Notes: generated by a model from the sequence alone, not told the origin. Positions 23,993 through 35,955 are shown, counted from the stretch's first letter. The stretch: DNA of 64,000 nt from Cyathus striatus (GCA_025738555.1 JAOVFP010000023.1:1922001-1986000), one strand, 5' to 3'. Translations and numbers: made by a program.

Positions 23993-26900
23993 TTACGGTG
24001 TGACTGATTTCTTTGGTAATTGGGTGTGTCGGTGGATGCCATGCAATTCGATGTAACAATCAAGTGCTTCGAGTTTCGCGCATTCGTGGTGGGGTTCCCA
24101 GGTGGTATCACCTTGGCTCCATCGCACCTGGTATTCCAGGTGCTTGTCCTGTGTCCAGTGGTGGCCAATAATCTCATCTACAAACCATTCGGTGGATGGG
24201 TCCGCACTGAAGTCATACGGGTCCGGTTTCGAGCGGTTGGGGAATAACGCGTCGTTAGACGCGATGTATGGCCTGAGGAGTTTAACGTGGAATGCTGGGT
24301 GGAGGCGGCGTGCTGTTAACGCTGGAGGCAGTTCCAGGGTATAGGTTGATGTCAAAGGGTTGGCTGTCAAGACCCTGTATGGGCCGATGAACTTGGGGCA
24401 TAGTTTTCGTGCCCTGCCCTTGGGAAGATTCAGGTTCTCCGTTGATAAGTAGACAAGTGATCCTTCCTCTATCTGAGGTTCCTTGCCTCTCTTCTGGTTG
24501 GCGTATGACGCCTGGAACACGTGGTTGGCAATAATTGCGTCATGGGCCTCAGCCAAGTTGGCCAGTGCCTGTTCAGCATATGTACGTACCCCGCGATGGG
24601 CGATTCCATCGCATCATATCTCTTTAAGCATCGACGGGAGGTATCCCCCATTGAGTTCAAATGGGGTGTATCCAGTGGTACTGGATACGCTGGCGTTGAT
24701 CGCGAATTCGGCGAAGTCGACTTTGTCAATCCAGTCCTTCTGATCTGGGTGAACCATCATGCAGAAGATTTGTCCCGCACTGCAGTTCATCTGCTCTGTT
24801 TGGCCGTCCGTCTGAGGGTGGAAAGACGTAGACATGAGAAGTTTCGCCCCCAGGAGGCGGTGGAGTTCCTTCCACCAGCGAGATGTGAATTTGGGGTCAC
24901 AGTCACTGACAATGGTACTAGGGAGACCATGCAGCCTCACGATTTCCCGTCGGTATACCCAGGATAGGTCTACTGCCGTCATGGAGGTGTGGACAGGGAT
25001 GAGGTGTACCATACTCGTCATGCGGCAAACGATAACCCAGAGGTAGTTGCTACCTTTGGCTTCTGGGAACAGACCGACAAAGTCCATACCGATTGAGTCC
25101 CATGGCTTCGTGGGTACCGGTAGGGGGTGGAGTTTACTTGCTGGTTTCTGGTTGGATGTCTTTGCCCATTGGCACGTGTCGCATGATCTGCAGAATTCGC
25201 GAATGTCTTTCGCAATCTGTGGCCACCAGTACCATCGGTGGATATATTCCACTGTACGTTGGTCGCCAAAGTGGCCAAGGGTGGTGTGAGCTTGTTCGAT
25301 TATTGTTGTGATAAGCTCACGGTTGCGAGGTATACAAACTACCTCGTCCTTGGCCAGGTTCTGTGTGTAGATGAGGCCGTTACGCATGGGGAAGCGTGGG
25401 TATGCTCCTGGTTCGGTTCTTATAATGTTGAACAGCTTATCCTCGGGGTATCCATCCTTGATGTGTTGTATAAACACGTCGTCCCTAGTGGTGGGAGGTG
25501 CATGGTGCGTTGCCTTGTGGAATAGGATGTCAGCCAGAGTAGTTGAATCTGTGGGGTTAGGGGGGCTATTGCCCCAGTATGTCGTCCCCTTCTCTTCTTG
25601 TACGTCGGCATCCCTCATTTTCTGGGCTTCGATATCCTGCAACTCCTGTCGTTCCTGTAGGCATTTGCTATGCCTAGTTTCCATGGCTCTAAGAGCACGT
25701 AACTCGATAATGTGCTCGTGGAGTTCTTGATAGCGCATGGACGGGAGATCTTCTCCTTGGGGGTCGATACATGCATCTGCGCATATGTAGTCCTCGATCC
25801 CATAAGTGTCGTCTGGTGTGTCGCTTTCATAGTAGTGGGATAGGCAGTCTGCTACTTTGTTATATTCCCCTTTGACATATGTGATATCAAAGTCGAATCG
25901 GGACATATAGTCCATCCAGCGTCGTTGGCGGTTGGATAGGTTGCCTTGGGTTTTAAAGAACTCAAGTGCCTTGTGGTCAGTGATGATATGGAGGTCATAC
26001 CCCATAAGTTTGTCCTCCCATTTGATCAGAGCTTCCAGTATGGCCAGAGTTTTGAGTTCGTATACAGCATAGTTTTGCTGTGCTGCGGTGAACTTTTTTG
26101 ACATAAAGCCCGCGGGGCGGCACTTGTCCCATGAAGGGCCCTGACCGTACATGGCCCCTACGCCCGTCTTAGAAGCATCACAGATGAGCCATATCAGTTC
26201 ATCCGTGCGGGGGTCTATGGGGCGAAGGATTGGTGTCTTGCAACACGTCTGCTTGATCATGTCAAAACATCTTTGGTGTAGGGGGCACCATAGAAATAGC
26301 GCTCCGTTTTGGGTCATGGCCAGCAGGGGGCTGGTGTATGCGGAGATGTCAGGCAGGAAGTGCCCCACATAGTTCACCAGCCCTACAAATTTCTGGATGT
26401 CATTGTAATTGCGGGGCATTCTCCAGTTGCAAATGCGGCTTAACTTGTCCTCATCGGGGTGTATACCCTCATCATTAATGACATGGCCCAGACAGTCGAT
26501 GCTGTCTGCATATAGCTCGCATTTAGCTTTCTTTAGGTAGAGGTCATTGGTGCGCAGCCTGTCAAAGACGATCTTTAGGTGTGCTTCGTGTTCCTCGATG
26601 GTGTCAGAGTACACGAAGATGTCATCAATATAGGCATGCATGAAGCGTCCTATAGCATCCCGGAATATGGCTGTGATAAGTCGTTGGAACGTTGCTGGGG
26701 CATTACAGTCGCCCTGTTGCATTATGTGACTGATGTAGGTTCCGCTAATTGTAGCAAATGCTGTTTTGCCTACGTCCTCTGGTCGGATGCGTACTTGTTC
26801 GTACATGTCTGTTAGGTCGATCTTTGACCTATACCTCCCTCTCGCAACATCTTCGCGAATGACTTCCTGATCCGGCAGTGGCGTAACATCCTTGACCATG

Positions 26901-28380
26901 TTCTCGTTCCGTTGACGAGCGTCAATGACGGTGCGCAGGCGCTTGTCTTTTTTGGCTAGGCAGAGGAGGGGTGCGGCCTGGGTAACTGATTGTGCTTCCC
27001 ACCATCCCGCATTCTCATACCAATTGAGCTTGTCATAGAACTCTTCACGCAGGGAGTTCGGACATCGAGGCATATGGTATTTGTACTGTTTGTCCTCGTC
27101 GATCAGGTTAATCTCGTGGTTGACTTCGCGGAAGGGAGGTAAGTGTTCCGGGGTTCCATTGAGGATGTCTGCATAGGAGCTGAGCCAGCTCTCGTGCAGT
27201 CTTGGGATGTCGTCTTCTGTGAGGGACGTTTCTTTCCCTTTCCCCTTATCGAGTTTTGGGGGACTGGTTGCCTTCTTGGTGGGGGGTGGTTCGAACCGGT
27301 GCTTCAATGCTGCCAGGGAACGTTCGTATTTGGGTGTCTCACAGAGGGTGAGTTTTGCCACCTGGTCCTTGGATCCTGGAAGGGCGTGAAATTTCATGCG
27401 TTCTGAGACGTCGTCGAATTGGGCTTTCCCAAAGAGCGAGCTCTTTGGGGGTTGTGTAGCCCAATTCGGTGGGTACATGTCTGCTACCATCATGTTCCAT
27501 TCTGGTGGCATGCGTGGGTCTATCATCCATCCCCATGAGGGATTAGGGGTGGGATTGTCGATCAACATTCGTTGTTGAGGATCGTTGGTGTCATCTGAGG
27601 TCACCAAATCTTCTACGAGTATACGGGAGGACGTTGGTTGGCAGTACTGTACGTCGGGTTCTACGTACAATGAACTTGGTGTCGATACCACTGGTACTGT
27701 TGGTGACAAGGTATGCTCGTCAGTTTTTGGCATGGGTTTCATGTGTTCACGAAGTTCTTGGTCGGTCAGCAGGAGGGAGGGGTTGTCTTTGGGCAGTGGG
27801 CGTAGTGCCCCAAGTCCTTCGTTATCAGGTACTTCTTCTATGGAGGGAGGTTGTCTCCCTCTCGCGAGTCACTTCTCTTTTTTGTCTATTGCCTGGTACC
27901 GGCGGAGGCGTCCGTCGGTGCCCTTGAGCTGGACCCGCACAGCTGGGATTTGTTCCCCATTGACGATCATGTCATTGTGCTTGAAGTCGAGTATGACATC
28001 GTTAGCGCGCATGGTTGGCATGCCGATAATCATGTCATAATGGTCGAAGTTAGCTACGTTGGCATAAATGGGCTGATTCAGCCCTGGAAGTTGTGGTGTT
28101 AAGTAGGTGCTGTACTTGACCGTGGATCGGCTTCCTACTGTTCCTAGCTGAAGGACATACTCCTTCGATAACCGGCTCACAGGAATCTTGGCTATTTCTG
28201 CATATGACAGGGTGATCCCCGTTGTTGTGCTTCCTGAATCCCATAGTGTCCAAGCTTTGACCTCTCCCATGGTAACGTAGGATGCTAAGCATTCTTTTTC
28301 TTCCAGTGGGATCTTTGGATGGTCGATTGTCTGTTTGGTCGACCTGACTACTACCCTACGGATGGTGATTATTTCCGTAG
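23993..28380 (-). pseudogene. pol: Gypsy pol: protease, reverse transcriptase, RNase H, integrase, chromodomain
   Basis: One frame runs from just past the gag stop to a TAA at 23993, broken only by TGA at 27869-27871 and 24614-24616. In order it shows an aspartic protease (LWDSGSTTTG, about 28.24 kb), RT with the catalytic AYIDDIFVYSD (about 26.62 kb), an RNase H start (LICDASKTGVGAMYGQ, about 26.17 kb), an HHCC zinc region (GHFGD ... CRSCDTCQW, about 25.2 kb) and an integrase core with GMDFVG, VSDCDPKFTSRWW and HPQTDGQTEQMN. A GPYRV-type C-terminal domain and a chromodomain (EWFVDEIIGHHW ... YQVRWSQGDTTWEP, about 24.15 kb) follow. The chromodomain marks the chromovirus branch. Pol lies in the -1 frame relative to gag, so expression by frameshifting is likely. 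Confidence 0.95.
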
Positions 28381-28386
28381 GTTCTT

Positions 28387-31077
28387 TTATCCGGTGTCAT
28401 TTTGCAATGACCGTCGCAGCCCTGATTGAATCGGAGTAATCCCCCCGCAGTCCGAGCCTGTGTCGTACTCGCTGTAGGGGTTTTCTTCTACGTCGAATTC
28501 GAACATGGAGGCTTTGTTGTCCTCCTGTTGGTCTTCTTGGGGGGCATTTTGTGGCTCCCATGCCTCGGTGGGAAGTCCTTTGTCATCCCTTCCCTGTTCT
28601 CCTTCGATAACAGAGTGTGCCGCGCGTATCTGGTCACGCAGTGTCCTTGGACAGTCTTTCTTGAAGTGTCCTGTTTTCCCGCAGTTGAAGCAAGCTTCCG
28701 CTATGCGTGGCTGAGCCGATTGCGGTGGTCCTTTCTGTTTGACTTCGGGTGCATTTTGTTTAGCGGGGGCAGTATAGTCTTGGTTAGGCTGTGCTGCGGT
28801 GGCCCCAGGGCGTCTCCTTGTGGCCTGGTTGGTTTGGGTTTGTTGGGGGGCTGGTCTCAGCCCTCCACTTCGTTGTGGTGCGTTCGGCAGGGATCCCCTG
28901 GGGCGCGGTGACTGTTCCATTGCTGGTCGAGTGACTAGTGGGCAGACGTGGTTGTCGAGGTAGCGTTCTGTATTAATGTAGTTGCGCTTTCCTCTTTCGA
29001 CCGTTCGTCCTACTGTGAGGAAGTCGTCTGCCGTGTTTACCTCTGGTGTGAGGAGCATGTCTTCTATAAGCTTCCTCCGTATCTCTTCTGGCATAGCGTT
29101 GATAAACGCTTGTGTGAACGAGTAATCGTCCAAAGGTGTGGGCATACTTTGGGCATGGTCAGTCATGGTGTCGTGTAGACCTTGCAGTCCTGCTACTGAG
29201 TGGTATCTGACGCTGTAGAAAGTGTCCCGTCCATGTTGGTTCATGGCTTCTTCTACAAATTGATCGTAAAGTCCAATGATCACCTCTTCAAATGTCCAAT
29301 CGGTTTTTGCGCTGGCGGGGCTAATGACGTGACGCCTGTACCATTTGATCGCCTCACCTTCGAGGTAGTCTAGGAGGAGTAATACCCTCTCTTGCTCACG
29401 TTCATTCCCTCCTAGTTGCTGGGTTCACATATGGACGCACAGGTCGAGCAGCCATTGTTCGAATGTGTGGTATAGTGCCTTAATCCCGGAGAATCGTGTT
29501 ATTGTCTTGCTGTCGTTTCTCGGGGTGCGGCACCCCTCTGGTAGTTTTAGCCGTACGGCTAAGTATTTGTTGATTATTGTACGGATTTTCTCATGCATAA
29601 TGTGTGTATGGTTCTCCTGGGCGTCGACTACGCCCGGCCTGACCGACGGTAGGTTGATCTGGGAGGGTATTGAGAATTGTCTTCCCCATATTGGAACCCG
29701 CTGTGGAGGAATCGACATTCCTCTACTATCGTACCGGAGGGTTTGTCCATGTACTGGTTCTGCCTGGTAGGTTGGTTCCCTGGTCATTTCTTCGGATCAT
29801 TGAGAATACTGTGAGGGAGAGACTATCTCCCCCACTCATTGGTTCTCGCTCACGAAGGCCACTGAGGGTCGAGGGTTGGTGGCAGTTGTGGCTGGGATGA
29901 GTATCTCGTTTCGTGTGTTATCGAATATCACTCGTTCCTGTTCCCTAGGGTCGAGCTCGACTACTGTGCCGAGGTCGAACCGTATGTGTTGGTCGTTGAT
30001 GTCTGATCCTCCGTACTCCCTCAGGTCTCGCTCTCGCATGCATTGCAGTGCTACGTGTTCGTCCTTATCCTGCGCTCTTGGGATACGTCCTTCGTGTGAT
30101 ACTCTTGGACGGCGTGTAGTTACTTGTTCTGGTATGAAGCTAGTCCCGTGAAGTTGCAGATTCTGTGCCGGTGAGTATGTCACCGGGTGGAACGAGCTGG
30201 GTTCCGATGTTGGATGTTGAGGGTGGAAGCCACCCAATATCGTCCTGAATCGTTGTTGAGTTGATGTGCACATCCGGTATTGTTCTTCTTGTTCCTTGGG
30301 AAGGCATGGACTGCTTATGTGTGTGATGGCCATTTCAATGTTAGGGTCGTGGGTGATGACGCCCATGTTTGTGCTTTCACGTTTCACGTCCCATGGCGCT
30401 ATGACCTGTTGTGGATCCAGCGTTACTTGGGAGAAGGGTGTGCTCACGCATGAATTTGTCTTGTTCTTCTTCACGGTGCAGTATACCTGCACCAGGCTGT
30501 TCATGTAGATCATTACAGCGTCGAGAAATCTCTCGTCACTCTGGTCTATGTTGGAGGACGAAGCCATTCCTCCAACTCTATCCATTGCCTTGTGCACTAG
30601 TTGTTCCATGCGTTTATTTGATATGTCTTTGTGTAGTGCGTGGAATGTGGTGATCCTTTCTCCTAGGGCTACTTGTAGCGCATCCATGTCGACGGATTCG
30701 TTGTCAGACTCTCCTTGCTCATGTTTCTTCTGAGGCTGTTGATGTGGCGTCGCTGTCGACGCTGGGATTCGTTGTCCAGTTTGGTGAGATGGTGCCGTAT
30801 GTTGCACCACCTGTCCTGATCCTTCCATTGGTGCTGGGTTTCTTGGTGGTCCGAGGTCACTGATGTGCAAGGGGTTGTTCTCCCCTTGTTGGTACTCACT
30901 TACAGCGACTGTCGCTACCGTCTGTTCAAGGTTTTGTATTGAAGTTTGCTCCCCTGGTCCTCTGCCATGTACAGGCACGGGTGCAGCAGGGGAACTGGAC
31001 CCCCCTGCAGGTGGGCCTAACAGCCCACTTAAATGGGGGGGTAGTTGTCGTTGGGAGGAGTGGGGTGGAGAAGTCAT
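28387..31077 (-). pseudogene. gag: Gypsy gag with CCHC zinc knuckle
   Basis: A single 897-codon frame starts at ATG 31077 and ends at TAA 28387, interrupted only by TGA at 29836-29838, 29797-29799 and 29425-29427. Residues about 1-110 are Pro/Ser/Gln-rich. The capsid region includes LDYLEGEAIKWYRRHV and FINAMPEEIRRKLIED (about 29.35-29.08 kb), and the nucleocapsid knuckle is CFNCGKTGHFKKDC (about 28.68 kb). Gag would assemble the cytoplasmic particle that packages element RNA. At 897 codons it is long for a gypsy gag because of the N-terminal extension. Each TGA fits a CGA Arg codon hit by C to T. Confidence 0.9.
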
Positions 31078-31286
31078 GGCTATATATGTGCGAAGGCTGT
31101 GCTTCGTGACGAGTTTGGAAGGTGGTTAGTGATGGGAGTTGCCTCGTTGGGGACAGTGCGGGGCTTTTCGGGCTCAATATGGAAATCTTTTTATACCGCG
31201 TGGGGTTACATTCCATGCTGTCGCACACCATGTGATCGTTCGCATGGTTCTCGTAGAATCGCAAGACCTTCAAAGGTTTAAAAAAG

Positions 31287-31516
31287 TGTAGAGGATATGA
31301 TCCTCTACAATGACTTATATTACTCACTCACCACGTAAACCAAACCAAGTGTATTGGTGTTCTACGAGTGTACGAGTAAAAAGTCTGCCGAAATATGTAC
31401 AAACAGTGTACGTATATATATGGGCAACGCCTAATGGCGTTGCCAAACAGTACATAGGTAAATAACATGACTAAGCGATGGTAGTATGTAAGCGGTGCTT
31501 AACACGGCACCTTACA
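31287..31516 (-). repeat. Gypsy 5' LTR (right copy)
   Basis: This 230-bp copy is followed on its outer side by ATCAT (31517-31521). It would hold the promoter for leftward transcription of gag-pol. Confidence 0.95.
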
Positions 31517-32540
31517 ATCATTGCCCACATGTCTTCCCATGAAGACAATTGGCATACAACCTGAACTAGCTAGGTAGCCAGCTATGGCATGCCCAATACT
31601 GCCCATCCCAATAACAATGGCAAGTCCATCTGTTGGCCTCATTGGAGAAGCTTTCTCCTCATCTTTGGGAAGGAGCACTGGAACCAGTCTCACGATGGAC
31701 CTGTCTGCCAAGCATCGATAAGCTGTAATTGTGTTTTTACTAGGGGAAGTATTTTGGTGCATACAAATCTCCTTTGACAGAATATTGGAAACAACTTCAG
31801 GTGCCAACTGGTCCGGAAGGTCGACTCCCCAAACAACATCTGACAAAAGTCCTGATTCATGATGATAAACTCTTAGCATGCCTTGTAAAATGGCACTGAT
31901 TCTGGGTGGTTGACTCAGAGCTGGGCCAGTTGGTGATGACATGCTGGTCACCAGAATGAAGGATAAAACTTCAACTCTACCACTCAGTGCAAACTTCATA
32001 AGCCATAGTGCGTGCTTCCAAAGTGATGCATACAATTCAGATCCAGGAGCATGGTAGCGAGTTACATCTAGGATGATGGATAACTTTTTACCCTCCAATT
32101 CCTGGACGAGACTTGTGTATCCAAGGTTGCTAGGGGACTGATGATGCCTGAAAGCCTTTCAAGATCAACCTTTGTATATCAGATGATATCTGAAGTCCCA
32201 AACTCTGCAACGAAGACTTTGCTGGCAACAGAAGCAAAGGTAGTCAACATGGTGTTGTTGATAGAGTCGCTGAAATAGGCTATAGCTTCACCTCTCCCAA
32301 ATGAACCAGTAGGAGAAACAAATTCCTGAAAAACTTCTTCATGGCACCATATGTGGTATTGATCAATTTGTTACTTACAAAAGGGGTAATCAGAAGTGCT
32401 TTGGGTGTCCCATCATAAGTTACCAATATTTCTTCATAAGGTACCAGTCCCAAGGACTAGGATGGACCAGCTGGACAGTGCATGAGAATACATTTCTGCA
32501 TTAGCACATGTTAAGTTGAATAGTCGACGGATTTACAAGA
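31517..32540 (-). pseudogene. Polyketide synthase, upstream part: linker and N-terminal half of KR
   Basis: This is the upstream half of the PKS gene interrupted by the gypsy element. Reading leftward it gives LGLVPYEEILVTYDG, FGRGEAIAYFSDSINNTM and KVFVAEFGTSDII (with a TGA just after), then the structural KR subdomain (SIILDVTRYHAPGSE, LSDVVWGVDLPDQ, RLVPVLLPK) and the NADPH-binding start of the catalytic KR, GLAIVIGMGSIGHAIAGYLA, ending MPIVFMGRHVGND at the insertion site. With one copy of ATCAT removed, GND joins AE of the downstream half in frame. Upstream domains (KS, AT, DH) are not recognisable; the region to 32.8 kb is decayed. Confidence 0.7.
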
Positions 32541-32833
32541 AAAAATGATGTCAGAGCTGGTAGGAGGCAGGATCATCAAAAGAAAAGAGTGAACCCAGTT
32601 GTTTCATGTGCCATTTTGACAAACCTATCAAGGATCATGCAGACTTGACCTCCGCCTTGCCTATTCTCTGAAATGATTTATTACCAACAGAAATTGCACT
32701 CAAGTAAAGTGGTTTTCGATGTTTTCGCAAGAATAAATATCTGCAGAGGCCCCTGGATTGAACAGAGGAAGAAAGGGATGCCACCAAACAATTTGAATCC
32801 CTATCTGCCTATCAGTGAGCAATGCTATTAAAA

Positions 32834-33793
32834 CACCAGTGGCTTTCTTTGTGATTGATCACTGTCAGTGAGCAGTGAGGGTGCACACTGTATCCCACTG
32901 GGGGATTGAATGATTTCAAATGTACTATGTCAGAATCAATACTTACCATGAAATCAATCAATTGTATTTAGTTAGAAATCATTGTAGTAAATTTCAATCA
33001 ATGTGAAATCAATGAAGAATAGAATCAATGAGGAATCATTGTGATAACAAAATCAATAAAAAGCAAATCAATCAGTATTAAATGTGTCTTATGGTCCCCA
33101 ACTGTGAGTGTAATGTTACATCAGGGTTGTTGACCATGTGAGCATAGCTGCTACACCATTAGGGCTTTTGTAGGTAGTGCACTTCCAGGTACTTAACCAA
33201 TACTTCACTGTCACTACTTATACAAATTTTATATATTGTTGGACACTTCATAAAAAATGAAATTAAGGACATGAAACCATGGTGGAATTAATATTTAGAT
33301 TGCATAAATTTCATACCACAGTGCTGATGTAACATATAGATTCAGACATATCGAAAAATAACTAAGTTCTTCATATGTCACTAAAATTGCCAATTTGCAC
33401 AAAGTCCATCAAAATGACAGTGAGGTATTGGTTAAGTACCTGGAAGTGCACTACCTACAAAAGCCCTAATGGTGTAGTGGCTATGCTCACATGGTTAACA
33501 ACCCTGATGTAACATTATGCTCACAGTTGGGGACATAACACACATTTAATACTAATTGATTTGCTTTTTATTGATTTTGTTATTGCAATGATTCCTCATT
33601 GATTCTATTCTTCATTGATTTCACATTGCTTGAAATTTACTACAATGATTTCTAACTAAATACAATTGATTGATTTCATGGTAAGTATTGATTCCAACAT
33701 AGTACATTTGAAATCATTCAACCCCCTGGTGGGATACAGTGCACACCCTCACTGCTCACTGACAGCGATCAATCACAAAGAAAGCCACAACTC
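32834..33793. mobile_element. 0.96-kb foldback/MITE-like element
   Basis: The arms 32839-33214 and 33415-33788 are reverse complements (about 375 bp, roughly 93% by eye) around a 200-bp spacer. ATTAAAA flanks both ends (32827-32833 and 33794-33800), a plausible 7-bp target duplication. The arms contain many AATCAATG-type subrepeats and, in each, a tRNA-like A/B-box pair (GTGTAGTGGCTATG and GGTTAACAACCC). No ORF of note is present. Confidence 0.7.
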
Positions 33794-33800
33794 ATTAAAA

Positions 33801-34415
33801 TTGATTTTCCTTAATGGAACTATTTTATCATGCTGTTTCGAAGCATTTTCAAGCATGGACCATGATACTATCTAAAGCTTCATATCAGTAAGCTAGTAGA
33901 TACTGACCAATTATCAATGCATGATTCTGCTGAGGTATTACCCCTATTTTGCTAGATATTCCCAGCAGCTCATCTTTGTTAATATAATAAGATCCATCTT
34001 TAAATTTCAGCTTGTGTATTTAGATTTTTAACATCATCTTCTGATATTTCAGTACATAAGTCAAGATCTGTGCAGTCTCGATATACTGTCCTTACCTGTA
34101 TGGATGCAATGGGGTCTTCATGTGTGACACAAAAATTTGGTGCGAGGTAAGGAGCCAGAGCTAAGTTATGCATGACAGTTTACAAGTTTAGCCACCTGTT
34201 CAGAGAAACCTGACCTCCACTGAGTTTCTGAGTTTCTTATTGGCTACAGCTGTATATCGCCATTAAGACCGACATCAATGCAGTCCATCTGTGTCCAGTC
34301 TGTACATACAAACTCAAATGGACTTATTCCCACATTTGAGTTTGTCCAGTCCACTCCAATGAACTCAACATAAAACCATAGTTCAGTCCAGTCCAGTTCA
34401 GTCCGTGGCAACACT
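33801..34415. other. Spacer without recognisable genes
   Basis: This is AT-rich sequence. Near 34275-34400 a CCAGTC/CAGTCCAGT-rich simple stretch is seen. The open frame on the minus strand here runs on from the foldback arm and is not a gene. Confidence 0.5.
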
Positions 34416-35441
34416 AGACCCAGGGGATTGAATAGTATAGAAGCCAGTAGCTTGTAGGGATTTTTTTTTTCAAAAATTGCGAGCAGTAACTGGGAAAAAT
34501 AAAGGGAATTCAAATACTTACTTAGGCTTGATAGGTTTATTGGATATTCTATTTCAGACACTAATAAGCAAGTAACATTCTGAAACTCCTGAAGTAACAT
34601 CCTGTAGGTGATCTCACAGGTAGAAGTACATGCTTACCTTCTATCCTCCTCCCCCTCCATCCATCCCTAGTACAGTTGACCTAAAATATCCTTTTGTGTG
34701 CAGAGCCTCAGGAAGCGTGGCTGTTTGGTGCGCATCTTGGTAAAAAGTGAGCATTGTCTGAAGTGAGAATACTGAGTACTGTGTCAAAATAATTACATTT
34801 GGTCTGGTGGATTATGAAAGGAAGGTCTCCGAGATCTTTTGTTGAGGATGGCATCCTCGACTGTGGCAGTGAAATCTGATAAGAACACGAATGCATTCAA
34901 ATGGCAGCATCATGGGGCAGTCAAGAAGTAGATCTCACCAGTCTGGCAGGAATTGGCAACTCACGATTCAGTTGCTCAAAACACCTTGAGATCCCACCCT
35001 GAATTAGACATGATATTTTGGATCTTGGAGACCTTCCTTTCATAATCCACCAGACCAAACATAATTATTTTGACACAGTACTCAGTATTCTTGCTTCAGA
35101 CAACACTCACTTTTTACCAAGACACGCACCAAACAGCCATGCTTCCCGAGGCTCTGCACACAAAAGGATATTTTAGGTCAACTGTACTAGGGATGGATGG
35201 AGGGGGAGGAGGATAGAAGGTAAGCATGTACTTCTACCTGTGAGATCACCTACAGGATGTTACTTCAGGAGTTTCAGAATGTTACTTGCTTATTAGTGTC
35301 TGAAATAGAATATCCAATAAACCTATCAAGTCTAAGTAAGTATTTGAATTCCCTTTATTTTTCCCAGTTACTGCTAGTGATTTTTGAAAAAAAAAATCCC
35401 TACAAGCTACTGGCTTCTATACTATTCAACCCCCTGGGTCT
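34416..35441. mobile_element. 1.03-kb foldback element
   Basis: The arms 34416-34836 and 35021-35441 (421 bp each) are near-perfect reverse complements (start AGACCCAGGGGATTGAATAG) with a 184-bp spacer. Each arm encodes the same short ORF in mirror image (MLLQEFQNVTCLLVSE...), a by-product of the inversion. The right end coincides with the left limit of the block shared with the region upstream of the second dynamin gene. No target duplication was found. Confidence 0.7.
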
Positions 35442-35955
35442 CCAATGCAGTGCTGGAAGACCTCAAAAACAATCCGAAGACAATTCTTACATTCTAGCCA
35501 CCTTTCATAACTTTCATGGATACTAGTGACAGTTACTTTATTTGACAGGTACTTTTGTATCTCGAGAATAATACCATATGAATTTATAGAACTTCTTGTG
35601 TGCAGCCCCCCCATTTATACTATACGAAAAGGAAGCTTGTGACCTTACTCCATCTCCCTCAATTACTAGTAAACACTCCTTGTGTCTAAAGAGTACAAGT
35701 CTCGAATACTGGGTGGCTATTTGCAAACTACAGTACTGTCATTCAACATGGAGCAAATAGCTGTCAGCTCACATACCTATGAAAGCACTTTGTCGGACCC
35801 AGCTCCACAAGCACTTGAAAAGGCGCTGTTGTTTTGAAGGATACACGTGTTGCACTCCCCTTCCCCTGCACGCACAGCAAACCCTGCTATTTTTACCCCG
35901 ATGTTTAAAGAAATGTTGTTCATTGCCTTTTGCAATGTATAAAACCTCTGGTCTC
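35442..35955 (+). promoter_or_regulatory. Displaced promoter region of the first dynamin gene
   Basis: Segments of this stretch match the 600 bp upstream of the second dynamin gene (47020-47660): TGCAGTGCTGGAAGACCTCA against TGCAGTACTGGAAGTCCTCA, CTTGAAAAGGCGC, TTTTGAAGGATACACG(C/T)GTT and a TATA box in ATGTATAAAACCTCT (35935-35949) against GAATATAAGAACTCT. The copia element starts 12 bp after the TATA box, so this promoter is now 7.5 kb from the ATG at 43508. Confidence 0.75.

Larger units (their letters stand above)
16996..31516 (-). mobile_element. Complete Ty3/gypsy LTR retrotransposon with nested foldback insertion
   Basis: Two 230-bp LTRs (16996-17225 and 31287-31516) start TGTAG and end TTACA, and ATCAT is duplicated at 16991-16995 and 31517-31521. 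The internal region is transcribed leftward and carries gag, pol (protease, RT, RNase H, integrase, chromodomain), an extra ORF in the position env takes in other elements, and a polypurine tract next to the left LTR. The element is far richer in CpG than its surroundings, so it arrived recently by comparison. The LTRs differ by 11 transitions and no transversions. A 3.66-kb foldback element sits inside it, so the original size was about 10.9 kb. No standard tRNA-complementary primer site is obvious next to the right LTR. Confidence 0.95.

Noticed and set aside
24614..29838. TGA recoding or readthrough in the gypsy element
   Set aside because: CpG decay explains the pattern without special translation, and TGA also appears at unrelated genes in the same compartment. 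Recoding would not predict the CpG transitions in the LTRs.
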